This document shows, piece by piece, positions 47,496 to 58,810 of a stretch of DNA of 64,000 nt. The stretch's first letter is position 1. The number at the start of each line of letters is the position of its first letter. The stretch spans positions 141,191 to 205,190 of the forward strand of contig NW_019775809.1 of assembly GCF_001039355.2 (NCBI RefSeq), given 5' to 3'. The stretch is from Lingula anatina (lineage: Eukaryota > Brachiopoda > Lingulata > Lingulida > Lingulidae). The position numbers and the translations under genes are program-made. The notes beneath the pieces are model-generated. The model searched no databases, was not told the origin of the DNA, and worked only from the letters and a program-made list of their open reading frames with translations.

Positions 47496-50400
47496 ATGCC
47501 AGGTTTTCAAGATCTATACGCGTTTTGCCTCCCATATTTCCATATATTGCTGGATTGGGTGTACCGGGTTGTGTTTCGGACCAGACTGAGTCCTCTCACG
47601 GAGGAAAGTCTGTGGAGAAAATTCACCGTCGAGGAGCGAAGGGTTATCCTGTCAGAAGACCTCACTCGTCGCTGGTGGTACGAAGGATTTTGTATTCTTT
47701 TGAAGTGTTACCGCGAAGATGAGACGTTATCTGTGGCAGGGAGGAAGGTTGTTGAAACAAGATGGACCGAAGTTCTTCAAAACAGACTCGCCATATCCAG
47801 ACGTCTGGTGTCTGTTGACATATCAGTGGTCTGTATTAAACAGAATTCATTTGAAGTCCTGTTTTACGAATGTTTTCCCCTTTAGAACAATATTAGAAAA
47901 GTCACAGCGAAATATTACCAAATGAATGCACAGTGAGCATCAGAATGTTAAAGGTTGCGTGTTTAATAGCGTGTGTGTCTTCTGCTTACTGCACTTACTG
48001 GAGACAGCTCAGCATGCTTTCCACAACAGTTACAGGTCTGTTTTGAGGGATAATGTCCTTTTCTTCCGGAAGAGCTTCTAGTAGGCGGTTTTCATCCAGA
48101 ATATGAGGGGGTAGATTCAGTGCATAGTCACGATGAAGCTGGTGGTCACCCCAGAAGGCAGAGGTTCTCCATTCCTACACATGGTCACCATTCTTTCTTT
48201 ATGCTGACCTTCATGTCCAGTTAGTAAAAAAAAACGCGCTTAACACATTGACATCCTATTGTAAATGTATTACAGTGAATATCATGGTGATATCACGAAC
48301 ACTTACGATGTCATGAATGAAAATAATCAAACACAAGCCGAAAATCTTTCATACCATTAGCTTACTTTCAAGCTCACTTAAAATTCCATTTGCATATTAA
48401 CAAACTAGTAAATTTGGGCATTCTGGTGATAAGTAGGCCTACACTCAACGTCATTCACTGACCTTCAAATCTCTAACCTAATAAATGACTTTTAAAAAGA
48501 GAAAAGCAGCGGGGTGACCAGGCAGAGCCTTGTGTGGTACCTACACTTCACTCAAAGCAATCGGTCAGACCAGCAGGGGTGTGTTTTTAGGGTAAAATGT
48601 ATCCTAACGCTTTTTATGTTTTCTCCGTGTATGCCATAATTAGTTAGCCAATGCCACAGTTATGCATGCACTATCTTATCGAAGGCTTTCGAGAAATCTG
48701 CGTACTCGTATAAAAGGTATAATACCCCACCTCCTTTAGAGAGAGATTTTTCCTTAATAGCATTTTCTGTAAATACTGGTCAAAGGTTGACCGTCGTGTC
48801 CTAAATCCACAAACTTCGCTAAAACAAATACAAAAGCAACACTGACTTGCACGTAATTTTACTTTATTCTTGGACAGCTTAATAAACGATTGCTTGTAAT
48901 TTTGGTAAGTTTTCTGCTACACGCAGTCAATAGGGATTTTTATCAATATTTATCTTTCTGTGATATTTGCTTTTGAATGGGACAAAGTACCGCCTCCATC
49001 CATCTCTCAACGCATATATAACCCTAGACTAGGAGCTCATTCCCATATATTTTAGATCGATCTATCCCTGTGGGGAATCTCACTTGATAACTGTCAACTT
49101 AGCCGGCTTAAGCGTCTGTTCCGCCTACTATAAACTGTAAGGGGGTAATTAACTATGGTGCGCGCTCGGCTGACTGCAATTAAGCGTGAACCCCAGGGAG
49201 TTAGGTCGATCTAAATCTAAATCTCTGAATCGATCTAACTCTCTGGGAATGCACCCTTAGTGTAGAGTATTACCAGAAGTCACTACCTATTATGATGCCA
49301 TATCACATTCTGCTGTTCAACAGTATCCTAGGGTGTATTCCCAGAGATTTAGATCGATCCAGAGATTTAGATTTAGATCGACCTAACTCCCTGGGGGTTC
49401 ACGTTAAATTGCAGTCAGCCGAGCGCGCACCATAGTTAATTACCCCCTTACAGCTTTTAGTAGGCGGGACAGACGCTTTTAAGTCGGTTAAGCTGACAGT
49501 ATATCTAGTGAGACTCCCCACAGGGATAGATCGATCTAAAATCTATGGGAATGGGGTCTAATATTGTCAGCCCCAGAAACTTTTTTTCAATCTTTTTTAC
49601 TACATTGGTTATTTCTACCGTTTCATTTTGGTGCCACATGTACGTAATTGTGTATAAACCCGGTGACATTCGTTGGTATCTTTAAAATATTATGGACATT
49701 TTTTTCTCCATGGAAATCACCGTGAAACATCAGATTCAAAAGGGATTCATGTTCATGTCTTTTATTTTAGTAAATGACTTCAAATATACATATCTTCACT
49801 TGTGAATATTTTGTACATCAAGTCACGATATATGTAAATCTAATCCTTCATCAATTCAGACGCCCTAGCTTTCAACCCCCCACCCCCCACCCCCCACCCA
49901 CCAGCAACGTTATGGTATATGTTATGGTATATGTGATATCAGAGTTGTTTGACGAAGGCTCGAAATGTCATGAATCATAATTTAAAAGGCAGAAAACATT
50001 TTTATTTCACAGGAGCCAAAGCAAATAATATTTTAACGTCATCATTAATCGTTGCAGTGTCAGATCAAGAAACCGATATTCATCATTGGACCGGCTCGCT
50101 CTGGGACGACCTTCCTTCTGAATCTACTATACGAGGATCCTGGTAACACTTCACCCAGATATTACGAGACGATGCACCCTGTGGAGGAGGTGACGGTAGA
50201 GGGGAAAGAACGAAGACTTATGACCGAACAACGAGCATTGGGTATTCTCATTTTCTGTTTTTAATCCAAAAAATGGCTACATAATAAAATAAAGGTAGAG
50301 CGCTTTAGCTACTCGTACGTTACCATCCCATTGTAAAATTTAAAGAGATAATTGGCGATTGTATTGTTTTTTTTTTCTATCTGTAGTTCTTTAGGCTTAA

Positions 50401-52041
50401 CGTCTAACTATTTTTAAAGATTTCGATTTTTAGGAGGAATATTTAACAAAATGTCCAATTTAAATCTTTGAATGGGGCTTGTGTCTTTTCTTTTTATCTG
50501 CTACTGTGTTTAATAATAAGGTGATTACATGTACTCAGTGTGATCACTTACAATATCCGCCTTTTCCACAAATAAAAATGCCTATTGAACCGTACTAAAA
50601 TGTTAGATTTATATCAAATTCTCTTGTTTTATACATAGCCGCGGTGTACAAGGAGATGCCGGAAATGAAAGCTCAGCATTATATACACGCTGACAGAGCG
50701 TACGAGTGCTACCATCTAATGGACCAAATGGGGCTGTTTAAGAACTTCCGGTTACTCACAGGAAACTTCCAGGAATACGAGGCATGGCAAATAACGCTGA
50801 CCAAGGATCAAATGGTGGAAGTTTACCGATTCCATAAATTGCAAATGCAACTCATCCTTTTGGGAAGAAGCAAAGGTGTGTGCGCGTGTGTGTGTGTGAG
50901 TGTGTGTGTGTGCGTGTGTGTGTGTGTATTTGTGTGAGTGTAGCCATGTGAGTGCGCAGTGGCGGATTTCGGAGGTGGGGTCAGGGGGGCTGTTTTCCCT
51001 CGATTTCTGAAAAAAATTACCTCTTGAAATTTGAATTTTGACTAGCTGAATCATAGTTCTAAACCGTACCAAATGGCACCGTTCGCCCTCTATATACCAA
51101 GTTTTTTCATGGCCCTTCTGCGGCCCCGAATCCCAAACCACTGGGGGGTCAGCTATGTATCCCCGGATCCCCTTCAAATTATCCCGGATCCGCCCCTTGT
51201 GCGTGTGTCCTATTTGTCATAACGTTTTCTTTTTACTTCAGGTTGAAAGTCATATAATCGTAAATGTAAGACTTTTTTATATTTTATTTTCTGTAATAAC
51301 TAAAATGAAGGTTTGTCAATAAAAGGCATATTGAATTATTCTACTCTGTTTGTGTAAACCTCTGAACTCCGGTGTTAGTTCTAATACAGTCGTATTATAT
51401 TAATGATATAATGGTAAACAAAATAACATTATTAAACCAATCATGTTAATGATGGAGCAAGTCGTTAATAAAAAAAACACACTGTTTGAGTATTTGTTAT
51501 TTCAGATTCATTTGAAAATAACCAACAGCTCGTTTTCAAGGAGTCCACTCATGCTATGAACCTGGAGGCAATACTGACGGTTTACCCAGACGCTCTCTTC
51601 ATCAATACTTACCGTGATCCCTGCGAGGCAACGGCATCCAATATGTCTCTCTGTGAGGCCTGTATGATAAGTCTAGGGTATGAGCCAAAGGACATAGATT
51701 TAGGACTCATTGGCCAAGATAAACTACGATGCCCGCTGGTCAACGGTGGTAATGAGATGGTGAAATTTCGAAAGAGTCACCCAGAAGAAGAACATCGATT
51801 TTGCGATATAGATTACAAAGATATTGTTGGTTCTCCCATGGCTGTAGTGAGGCAAATCTACAAGTTTTTTGGCTTGAGGTTGACATCGGAAGGGGAAGCC
51901 AAGATGAGCGCCTATGTCAGAGAACATCCTCAAAACAAATATGGCCGCCATAAGTACGATTTGAAGCGCTATAAGATGACAGAGGAGGAAGTGATGGAAT
52001 ATCTTAAAGAATATGTTGGATTTTATAAATCACGACAATAA
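47496..52041 (+). CDS. PAPS-dependent sulfotransferase (Sulfotransfer_3 type), tandem copy 1, 429 aa
   Basis: Transfers sulfate from PAPS to an unknown acceptor. Exons 47496-47828, 50058-50241, 50639-50875, 51506-52041 (333, 184, 237 and 536 nt), identical in size in all three copies. Residues ~7-27 (YAFCLPYFHILLDWVYRVVF) are hydrophobic, suggesting a membrane anchor. Residues 117-131, PIFIIGPARSGTTFL, form the PAPS 5'-phosphate loop. YRDP with R288 and S296 (ATAS in copy 2, here NMSL follows) forms the 3'-phosphate site, with the R-to-S spacing of eight known in sulfotransferases. FKESTHAMNLEAIL precedes it, as in the family. The C-terminus has FFGLRLTSEGEAKM and KYGRHKYDLKRY. The first Met of the conserved MPGFQDLY was chosen. 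An upstream in-frame ATG at 47322 is not shared by the other copies. Intron 1 holds a reverse-transcriptase fragment and an inverted MITE pair. Intact. Confidence 0.85.
48000..48178 (-). pseudogene. Conserved antisense peptide in intron 1, copy 1 (has a stop)
   Basis: The minus strand reads EWRTSAFWGDHQLHRDYALN, then NLPPHILDENRLLEAL and a ESMLSCLQ end, matching 54397-54582 in copy 2 with few changes. Here a TAG stands where copy 2 has Tyr just before EWRTS. The end ...CTCCAGTAAGT could be a stop or a splice donor. I do not recognise the family. It may belong to the retroelement downstream of its RT domain or to a captured exon. Confidence 0.4.
49030..49258. mobile_element. Subfamily A MITE, left member of an inverted pair
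   Basis: CTCATTCCCATATATTTTAG, GATCGATCTATCCCTGTGGG at the left. Core GCCGGCTTAAGCGTCTG and TGTAAGGGGGTAATTAACTA. At the right, an extra AGGTCGATCTAAATCTAAAT repeat before CTCTGGGAATGC. Confidence 0.8.
49331..49561. mobile_element. Subfamily A MITE, right member of the inverted pair
   Basis: Reads as the reverse complement of 49030-49258, including the extra GATTTAGATTTAGATCGACC stretch. It ends AAATCTATGGGAATGGGGTC. The shared private insertion shows the two derive from one element by inverted duplication or conversion. Confidence 0.8.
50876..50940. repeat. (GT)n tract starting at the intron 3 donor of sulfotransferase 1
   Basis: The exon ends AGCAAAG at 50875 and intron 3 begins GTGTGTGCGCGTGTGTGTGT. 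The same arrangement is present at 56783 and 62111 in the other two copies. Confidence 0.85.
50956..51197. mobile_element. Dispersed repeat beginning CAGTGGCGGAT (copy 2)
   Basis: Starts CAGTGGCGGATTTCGGAGG and ends CCCGGATCCGCCCC. Shares TAGCTGAATCATAGTTCTAA and AACCGTACCAAATGGCACCG with 30700-30925. It is in intron 3 of sulfotransferase copy 1 and is absent from copies 2 and 3. Confidence 0.65.
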
Positions 52042-52245
52042 TCCTAGATAGGTCCGTGAAGGATGTTCACAGCTCTAGGTAGACTTTAGTTTTGACTTAA
52101 TCTGTACAATTAAGTAATATCCAGCTGGCTATATTGCGAATTCGAATTATTGATACCTTTTTTGGATTCCCGTTAGAAACTTTGAAATGTTTTCATTATG
52201 TATTTTGATATATCTCAATGCTTCTTGTATTCAATGGCTTCTTAA

Positions 52246-52317
<72 letters not shown>

Positions 52318-53920
52318 ATTGAACAGTTAAATTGGTAAAAGGGGAGACTTGAGAACATTGAAGATGTGTCATTTTCAACTCCAAAATTTAATGTGTACTG
52401 TGTGGGTCAATTTTTGCATAAACACTCAAAACAATCGTAAAGTCAACTTTTCCTAGATGATCTTTTTTTTTTCCAGTTTATGGCGAGGCTGGACAAAAGT
52501 TTATTAATAGATTTGTTAATGACACTACTTTTGAGAAATTCAGCATTTTACACGGTTAGGATGTGCGAGGAGTGACTTCTGCTGCATAAGAAAGACAGAT
52601 ATCGGCATAAGGAGATTATACCTGCTATAAATTACCGTTTAACCACGCCAAACTTTTTCAAATGAAAAAAAAAATGTGTATTGATTTAGTCGTAGGTAGA
52701 AATGACCAAGGAAAATGACCAACGTTGCGACTTTGAAACTAGCCTTCGCCAAATATTACAATAAAAAGGATAAAATAAAGATAATGAAAAAGATTTGAAA
52801 ATGAATTATTCTTCAATTCAGATGTTATGCATATTTAACACGCATAATAATAGATTTGCAGAGTCACTGCTAGTTACCCAAAGTATCGATTTTGCTTACC
52901 CTGAGTGTCAGAGCAACGTAAAAGCTAGCTTACTAAATATACCTTGTGGTGGAGTCGCTTTTTCTAACTCTGAAGACCATGCAGCGGCCATGAAAATTTT
53001 CCATCAATCAAATAGAACTGCTCCGCAGTGAAAATGCAGTTGAATGTCATCAGACCAAAATAAAACGTAAAACAAATTTAATTCTGCTTTATTTAATTTT
53101 ATTTGCTGTATTTAAGATGTAAAGTGAAAAAATAAATAATATTCTTCGGAAAGAAAAGATATATCCAATGTTTTTGTATTTTTTGCTTATCAAAGAACAT
53201 TTAGTCCTGAGATATACACGTGCACAATACATGTGCTTGCCGTGTGCCAAATTTGACAGCTACACTGTATGCCCGATACCACTATAAGGGCTGCGCAATG
53301 GCTACACGAAAATAAGTTTTTACAGCAGAATGTTGCTTGTATTGTGGCACTGACCTTCGACTGCACGATATTTGCATTTCAAACTTCTAACTCCGCGTCA
53401 GGCACTTTAATTGCTTCTTGTCTCGCCTGCACGAGACTTCAGCGCAAGGCGGGAAAGGCAGCTCCAGGCGGCAAAACCTGTGACGTACGAGACTTATGAC
53501 TTCCAAATATGGATCCAGGCGGACACAGCTGTGACGTGTGACTTCCAAATATGGAAGCGCACCAGGCAGAATTTTGAAGAAGAACGCCCCCGAGTTGCCA
53601 CTGTTCGCTAGAGCCTGGTATTGCTACTATGGGTTATATATGAAATCAAGATCGAGCTGGCAATACCGGAATCTAGAACCTAGGGTAATTTTGCTTGGCT
53701 TTAACCTATTAACCTAAAAGTTTTATTTAAGATGAGTATGATATTTGAGATGTGTAAGTACATGCACATATATACATTTATCGTTATTTTCTGGGTCAAA
53801 GGTCAAGATTAAGGTCAAACGTGCTTTCCAGTAATAGGTCAACCACTTCGCAACACACAAAACAGCGTCTTATCAGTCCACTTAAATACATTACTCCAGA
53901 CAAACTTGAGTGTAATCACT
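52042..53920. other. Intergenic region between sulfotransferases 1 and 2
   Basis: Begins with the copy 1 3' flank (AATCCTAGATAGGTCCGTGA to a (TA)n tract at 52249-52313), which has a counterpart at 58505-58806. The rest is AT-rich with no element I can name. Around 53490-53560 a short direct repeat occurs (TGTGACGT, GACTTCCAAATATGGA twice). The conserved 5' flank of copy 2 starts near 53815. Confidence 0.55.
53815..53920 (+). promoter_or_regulatory. Conserved 5' flank of sulfotransferase copy 2
   Basis: Matches 47396-47495 closely, with a short insertion (AGCGTCTTAT). Probable promoter and 5' UTR by position. No core element is identified. Confidence 0.4.
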
Positions 53921-56900
53921 ATGCCAGGTTTTCAAGATCTATACGCGTTTTGCCTCCCATATTTCCATATATTGCTGGATTGGGTGTACCGCATCGTGTT
54001 TCGAACCAGACTGAGTCCTCTCACGGAGGAAAGTCTGTGGAGAAAATTCACCATAGACGAGAGAAGAGTTATTCTGTCTGAAGACCTCACTCGTCGATGG
54101 TGGTACGAAGGATTTTGTTTAATTTTGAAGTGTTACCGCGAAGACGAAGCGTTATATGTGGCAGGGAGGAAGGTTGTTGAAACAAGATGTACCGAAGTTC
54201 TTCAAAACAGACTCGCCATATCCAGACGTCTGGCGTCTGTTGACGTATCGAAGGTCAGTATTTAACAGAATTCATTTGAAGTCCTTTTAATCGAATGTTT
54301 CCCCTTTAGAACAATATTGACAAATGAATGCACATTGAGCATCAAAATGTTAAAGGTTGTGTGTTTAAAAGCGTGTGTGTCTACTGCATACTGCACTTAC
54401 TGGAGGCAGCTCAGCATGCTTTCCACAACAGTTACAGGTCTGTTTTGGGGGATAATGTCCTTTTCTTCCTGAAGAGCTTCTAGTAGGCGGTTTTCATCCA
54501 GAATATGAGGGGGTAGATTCAGTGCATAGTCACGATGAAGCTGATGGTCACCCCAGAAGGCAGAGGTTCTCCATTCATACACATGGTCACTTATTTTTCT
54601 TTGTGCTGACCTTCATGCTTGTCCCGTTAGTAAAAAACGTCCTTAACACATTAACATCCTATTGTTAATGTATAACAGTATCATAAACAGGTACGATGTC
54701 ATGAATGAAAATAAACAAACACAAGCCGAAAATCTCTCATACCGTTAGCTCTCATATTAGCTCACTTAAAATGCCATTTGCATATTAACAAACTAGTAAA
54801 TTTGGGCATTCTGGTGATAAATAGGCCTACAAACCACGTCATTCACTGACCTTCAAATCTCTAACATAATAACTTAAAGAGAAAAGCAGCGGGGTGACCA
54901 GACAAAGCCTTGTGTGGTACCTACACTACACTCAAAGCAATCCGTCAGACCAGCTGGTATGTGTACTTAGGGTAAGATATATCCTAACGCTTTTTATGTT
55001 TTCTCCGTGTATGCCATAATTAGTTAGCCAATGCCACAGTTATGCATGCACTATCTTATCGAAGGCTTTCGAGAAATCTGCGTACACGTATAATAGGTAT
55101 TATACCCCACCTCCTTTAGAGAGGGATTTTTCCTTAATAGCATGTACTGTAAATACTGGTCAAAGGTTGAGCGTCGTGTCCTAAATCCACAAACTTCGCT
55201 AAAACAAATACAAAAGCAACATTGACTTGCACGTAATTTTACTTCATTCTTGGACAGCTTAATAAACGATTGCTTGTAATTTTGGTAAGTATTCTGCTAC
55301 ACGCAATCAATAGGGATTTTTCTCAATATTTATCTTTCTGTGATATTTGCTTTTGAATGGGACAAAGCACCGCCTCCATCCATCTCTCAGGGTATATATA
55401 CTCCCAGGCTATGATTCTGTTGAACAGCAGAATGTGAAACATAATAGGTAGTGAGTCCTGATAATACTCTACACTAATACCGTCAGCCCCAGAAACCTTT
55501 TTATTTTTCAATATTTTTACTGCATTGGTTACTTCTACCGTTTCAATTTCGTGCTGCTAATTGTGTATAAACTTGGTGACATAAGTCGATAACTTTTTAA
55601 TTTTATGGACATTTTTCCTCCGTGAAACGTCAGATTCAAAAGGGATTAATGCACGTTTTTTTATTTGAGTAAATGACTTTGAATATATATATCTTCACTG
55701 GTGAATATTCTTTACCGCAGGTCATAATATATATCTATCTGTCCCTTCATCAACTCAGACGCCCTAACTTTCAACCCCCCACCCATCAACAACTTATTGT
55801 ATTTGTAATATCAGAGCTGTTTGACGAAGGCTCAATATATGATGAATCAAAATTTAAAAGGCAGAAAACATGTTTATTTCACAGGAGCCAAAGAAAATAA
55901 TATTTTAACGCCATCATTAATCGTTGCAGTGTCAGATCAAGAAACCCATATTCATCATTGGACCGGCTCGCTCTGGGACGACATTCCTTCTGAATCTACT
56001 ATACGAGGATCCTGGTAACACTTCACCCAGATTTTACGAGACGATGCACCCCGTGGAGGAGGTGGCGGTAGAGGGGAAAGAACGAAGACTGATGACCGAA
56101 CAACGAGCATTGGGTATTCCCATTTTCTGTTTTTATTCGTAAAAATGGCTACAAAATAAAAGAAAGGTAGAGCGTCCTAGCTACTCGTTCGGTGCCATCT
56201 AAATGTAAAATTTAAAGAGAGAATTGGCGATTGTATTGTTTTTTTCCATCCGTAGATCTTTAAGTTTAACGTCTAAACTACTTTTAAAGCTCGTAAATGA
56301 CAATATACTGTAACGGTTTGTTAAAGATCTCGATGTTTAGAAGGAATGTTTAACAAAATGTCCAATTTAAATCTCTGAATGAAGCTTGTGTCTTTTCTTT
56401 TTATCTCCTTCTGTCTTTAATAATAAGATGGATACATGTACTCGCTGTGATCACTTACAATATCCGCCCTTTTCCCAAATAAAAATGCCTTTTCAACCGT
56501 ACACAAATGTTAGATTTATATCAAATTCTCTTGTTTTATACATAGCCGCGGTGTACAAGGAGATGCCTGAAATGAAAGCTCAGCATTATATACACGCTGA
56601 CAGAGCGTACGAGTGCTACCATCTGATGGACCAAATGGGGCTGTTTAAGAACTTCCGGTTTATCACAGGGAACTTCCAGGAATACGAGGCGTGGCGACAA
56701 ACGCTGACCAAGGACCAAATGGTGGAAGTTTACCGATTCCATAAATTACAAATGCAACTCATTCTTTTGGGAAGAAGCAAAGGTGTGTGTGTGTGTGTGT
56801 GTGTGTGTCTGTGTGTGTGTGTCTGTGCGTGCGTGCGTGGGCACGGGTTTTTCGTTCATTCGTCGTAAGGTATCCTTTCAACTTCAGAACCTCTACTTAA

Positions 56901-57887
56901 AGATGATTACTGAAACATATGTCTCGCAAAAAAAGACGCTGAACTGTGTATTAACTGCGAGAAATGCTTTTGTATAAACCTTTGACATACTGTCGTTGGC
57001 TTCGTTCACATGGAAAGTCTATTTTCTAAAAATCTATTTTCTATTCGCGGTATCTTGTGATCACGGTCTGTGCCCTGAATATCCCGCGGCGTAATTACTA
57101 TCAGCGCAAGCCAGTTACTATAAGTTACTGTAAGTAACTGGCTCGCGCTGCCAGTAATTAGGCCGCGGGATATTCAGGGCACAGACCGTGATCATAAGAT
57201 ACCGCGAATAGAAAATAGATTTTTAGAAAATAGACTTTCCATGTGACCGAAGCCTTAGATCTTGCATGCAAAATGTTAAACAAAATAGCAGCATTAAATT
57301 CTGATATCTATCAGGCATATTATAGAACTAATTTAATATGTGTAATTCTAGATTCCCTGGAAAATAACCAACAGCTCGTTTTTAAGGAGTCCACGCATGC
57401 TATGAGCCTGGAGGCAATACTAAAGGTTTACCCGGACGCCCTCTTCATCAATACTTACCGTGACCCCTGCGAGGCAACGGCGTCTGTAAGCTCTCTATGT
57501 GAGAATTTAATGATAAGTCTAGGATTTAAACCAAAAGACATAGATTTAGGACTCATTGGCCAAGATATGCTTCGATCCCCACTAATCAACGGTGGAAATG
57601 AGATGGTGAAATTTCGGAAGAGCCACCCAGAAGAAGAACATCGATTTTGCGATATAGATTACAAAGATATTGTTGGTTCTCCCATGTCTGTAGTGCGTCA
57701 AATCTACAAGTTTTTTGGTTTGAAGTTGACATCGGAAGGGGAAGCCAAGATGAGCGCATACGTCAAGGAACACCCTCAAAACAAATATGGCCGCCATAAG
57801 TACGATTTAAAGCGATATAAGCTGACAGAAGAGGAAGTGATGGAACACCTTAAAGATTATGTTGAATTCTATAAATCACAACGTTGA
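53921..57887 (+). CDS. PAPS-dependent sulfotransferase (Sulfotransfer_3 type), tandem copy 2, 429 aa, mosaic
   Basis: Exons 53921-54253, 55930-56113, 56546-56782, 57352-57887, the same sizes and phases as copy 1. The 5'-phosphate loop is PIFIIGPARSGTTFL. The 3'-phosphate site is YRDPCEATAS. The C-terminus is HKYDLKRYKLTEEEVMEHLK, ending FYKSQR. Introns 1 and 2 align with copy 1, including the reverse-transcriptase fragment. The end of intron 3 (TAATTCTAGATTCCCTGG), exon 4 (SLENNQQL where copy 1 has SFENNQQL) and the 3' flank resemble copy 3 instead. Intron 3 contains a 257-bp foldback element. An open frame runs upstream from exon 4 to 57243, but its first ~36 codons are intron and element sequence. 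The gene looks intact. Acceptor substrate unknown. Confidence 0.85.
54397..54600 (-). other. Conserved antisense open frame in intron 1, copy 2
   Basis: Reads HVYEWRTSAFWGDHQLHRDY on the minus strand, then ALNLPPHILDENRLLEALQE, EKDIIPQNRPVTVVESML and SCLQ before TAA (or a CA|GTAAGT donor). Of the internal differences from copy 1, most are silent (CCT/CCC, TGT/TGC, CAC/CAT) and one changes Pro to Gln. I do not recognise it. Too few differences to claim selection. Confidence 0.4.
54880..55511 (-). mobile_element. LINE-type reverse transcriptase fragment, less disrupted (copy 2 intron 1)
   Basis: The minus strand opens KKVSGADGISVEYYQDSLPI and continues RIIAWEYIYPERWMEAVLCP, matching the start of a non-LTR reverse transcriptase domain. 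Further on is ADFSKAFDKIVHA (about 55035-55080), then VGTTQGFVWSP near 54895. Frameshifts and stops separate these, so it is a dead relic. Because copy 1 has the same relic, it predates the gene duplication. Confidence 0.72.
56998..57254. mobile_element. 257-bp foldback element, near-perfect palindrome
   Basis: GGCTTCGTTCACATGGAAAG at the left is mirrored by CTTTCCATGTGACCGAAGCC at the right. The arms (~122 bp) are almost identical, including CCCTGAATATCCCGCGGC / GCCGCGGGATATTCAGGG. The loop is only a few bases around AGTTACTATAAGTTACTGTA. It is in intron 3 of sulfotransferase copy 2, absent from copies 1 and 3. Confidence 0.85.
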
Positions 57888-58763
57888 GTGCCGATCGGTC
57901 ATTGTGGAATATTCTAGATATTTAGTCTTTATTTTTTGCTCTAACTGTACGATAAAGCAATGCGCATTTGCGCGCACGATGTTATAGTTTAGAAAGTTGA
58001 CCCTTTTGCGTTTTTCGGCTATTAAAGCTTTTTTTCATTTTCCTTGAAAACTTCTCCTTCATACAATTTTTATGCTGCTTTTATTTAATTGGTTGTGTTT
58101 GATTGACTTAATTATAATGTTAGGTATTTAATTTTGCATATGGATAAAAAAGGGCAACTTGGAAATATTAAAGAGATATCTTGGATTCTGTTTGCAGGCC
58201 ATTTGGGATCATTTATATATGTCGAGGTCTTTTAAATAGGGGTCATTTATCCTGAATATGACGAGGGTAAACTGACGATATTAAGAAATAAGTTTTGAAT
58301 ACCAAATTAGCTCACTTCAGTTTTGTAAAAACGCTACTTCGATGGCTTTGTGGGTTTTAATTCATTTTAAATTATCAATTCATATCTTTAACTGTAATTT
58401 ACTTCGAGTAAAAAGCACTTGGTCCTTCATTTAAATCGCTACATGAATTGGACCGACGGTGCGCTTTGATTCGATGTCTTATACCATTTTCAATTTTAAT
58501 ATTTGAGATTTATAAATCACGACGATAATCCTAGATCGGTCTGTAAAGGATGTCCACAAGTCTAGATGGACTTTATTTTTGACTTTATCTGTACAATTAA
58601 GAAATGTCCAGTTTTTTTTAAAGTTGTCTTTTTTGCACTTTCGAATCATTGATACCCTTTATGGGATTCCCGTTAGAAACTTTGAAATTTTTTCATTATG
58701 TATTTTGATATATCTCAATGCTTCTTGTATTCAATGGCTTGTTAAAAATAATAATAATAATAA

Positions 58764-58810
<47 letters not shown>

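Larger units (their letters stand above)
48505..49620 (-). mobile_element. LINE-type reverse transcriptase fragment, disrupted (sulfotransferase 1 intron 1)
   Basis: Non-functional retroelement relic antisense to the gene. Read on the minus strand it contains ADFSKAFDKIVHA at about 48665-48705, a hallmark of non-LTR reverse transcriptases, and a degraded TTQG...SP motif near 48530. The start of the domain (left of GADGI in copy 2) is broken by two MITEs and a flipped segment. Related to 54880-55511. Confidence 0.65.

Noticed and set aside
57243-57351. Upstream extension of sulfotransferase 2 exon 4 as a continuous 214-residue frame
   Set aside because: The extension runs through the end of the foldback element and intron sequence. 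The acceptor TAATTCTAG at 57351 is shared with copy 3 and gives the exact exon size of the paralogs.
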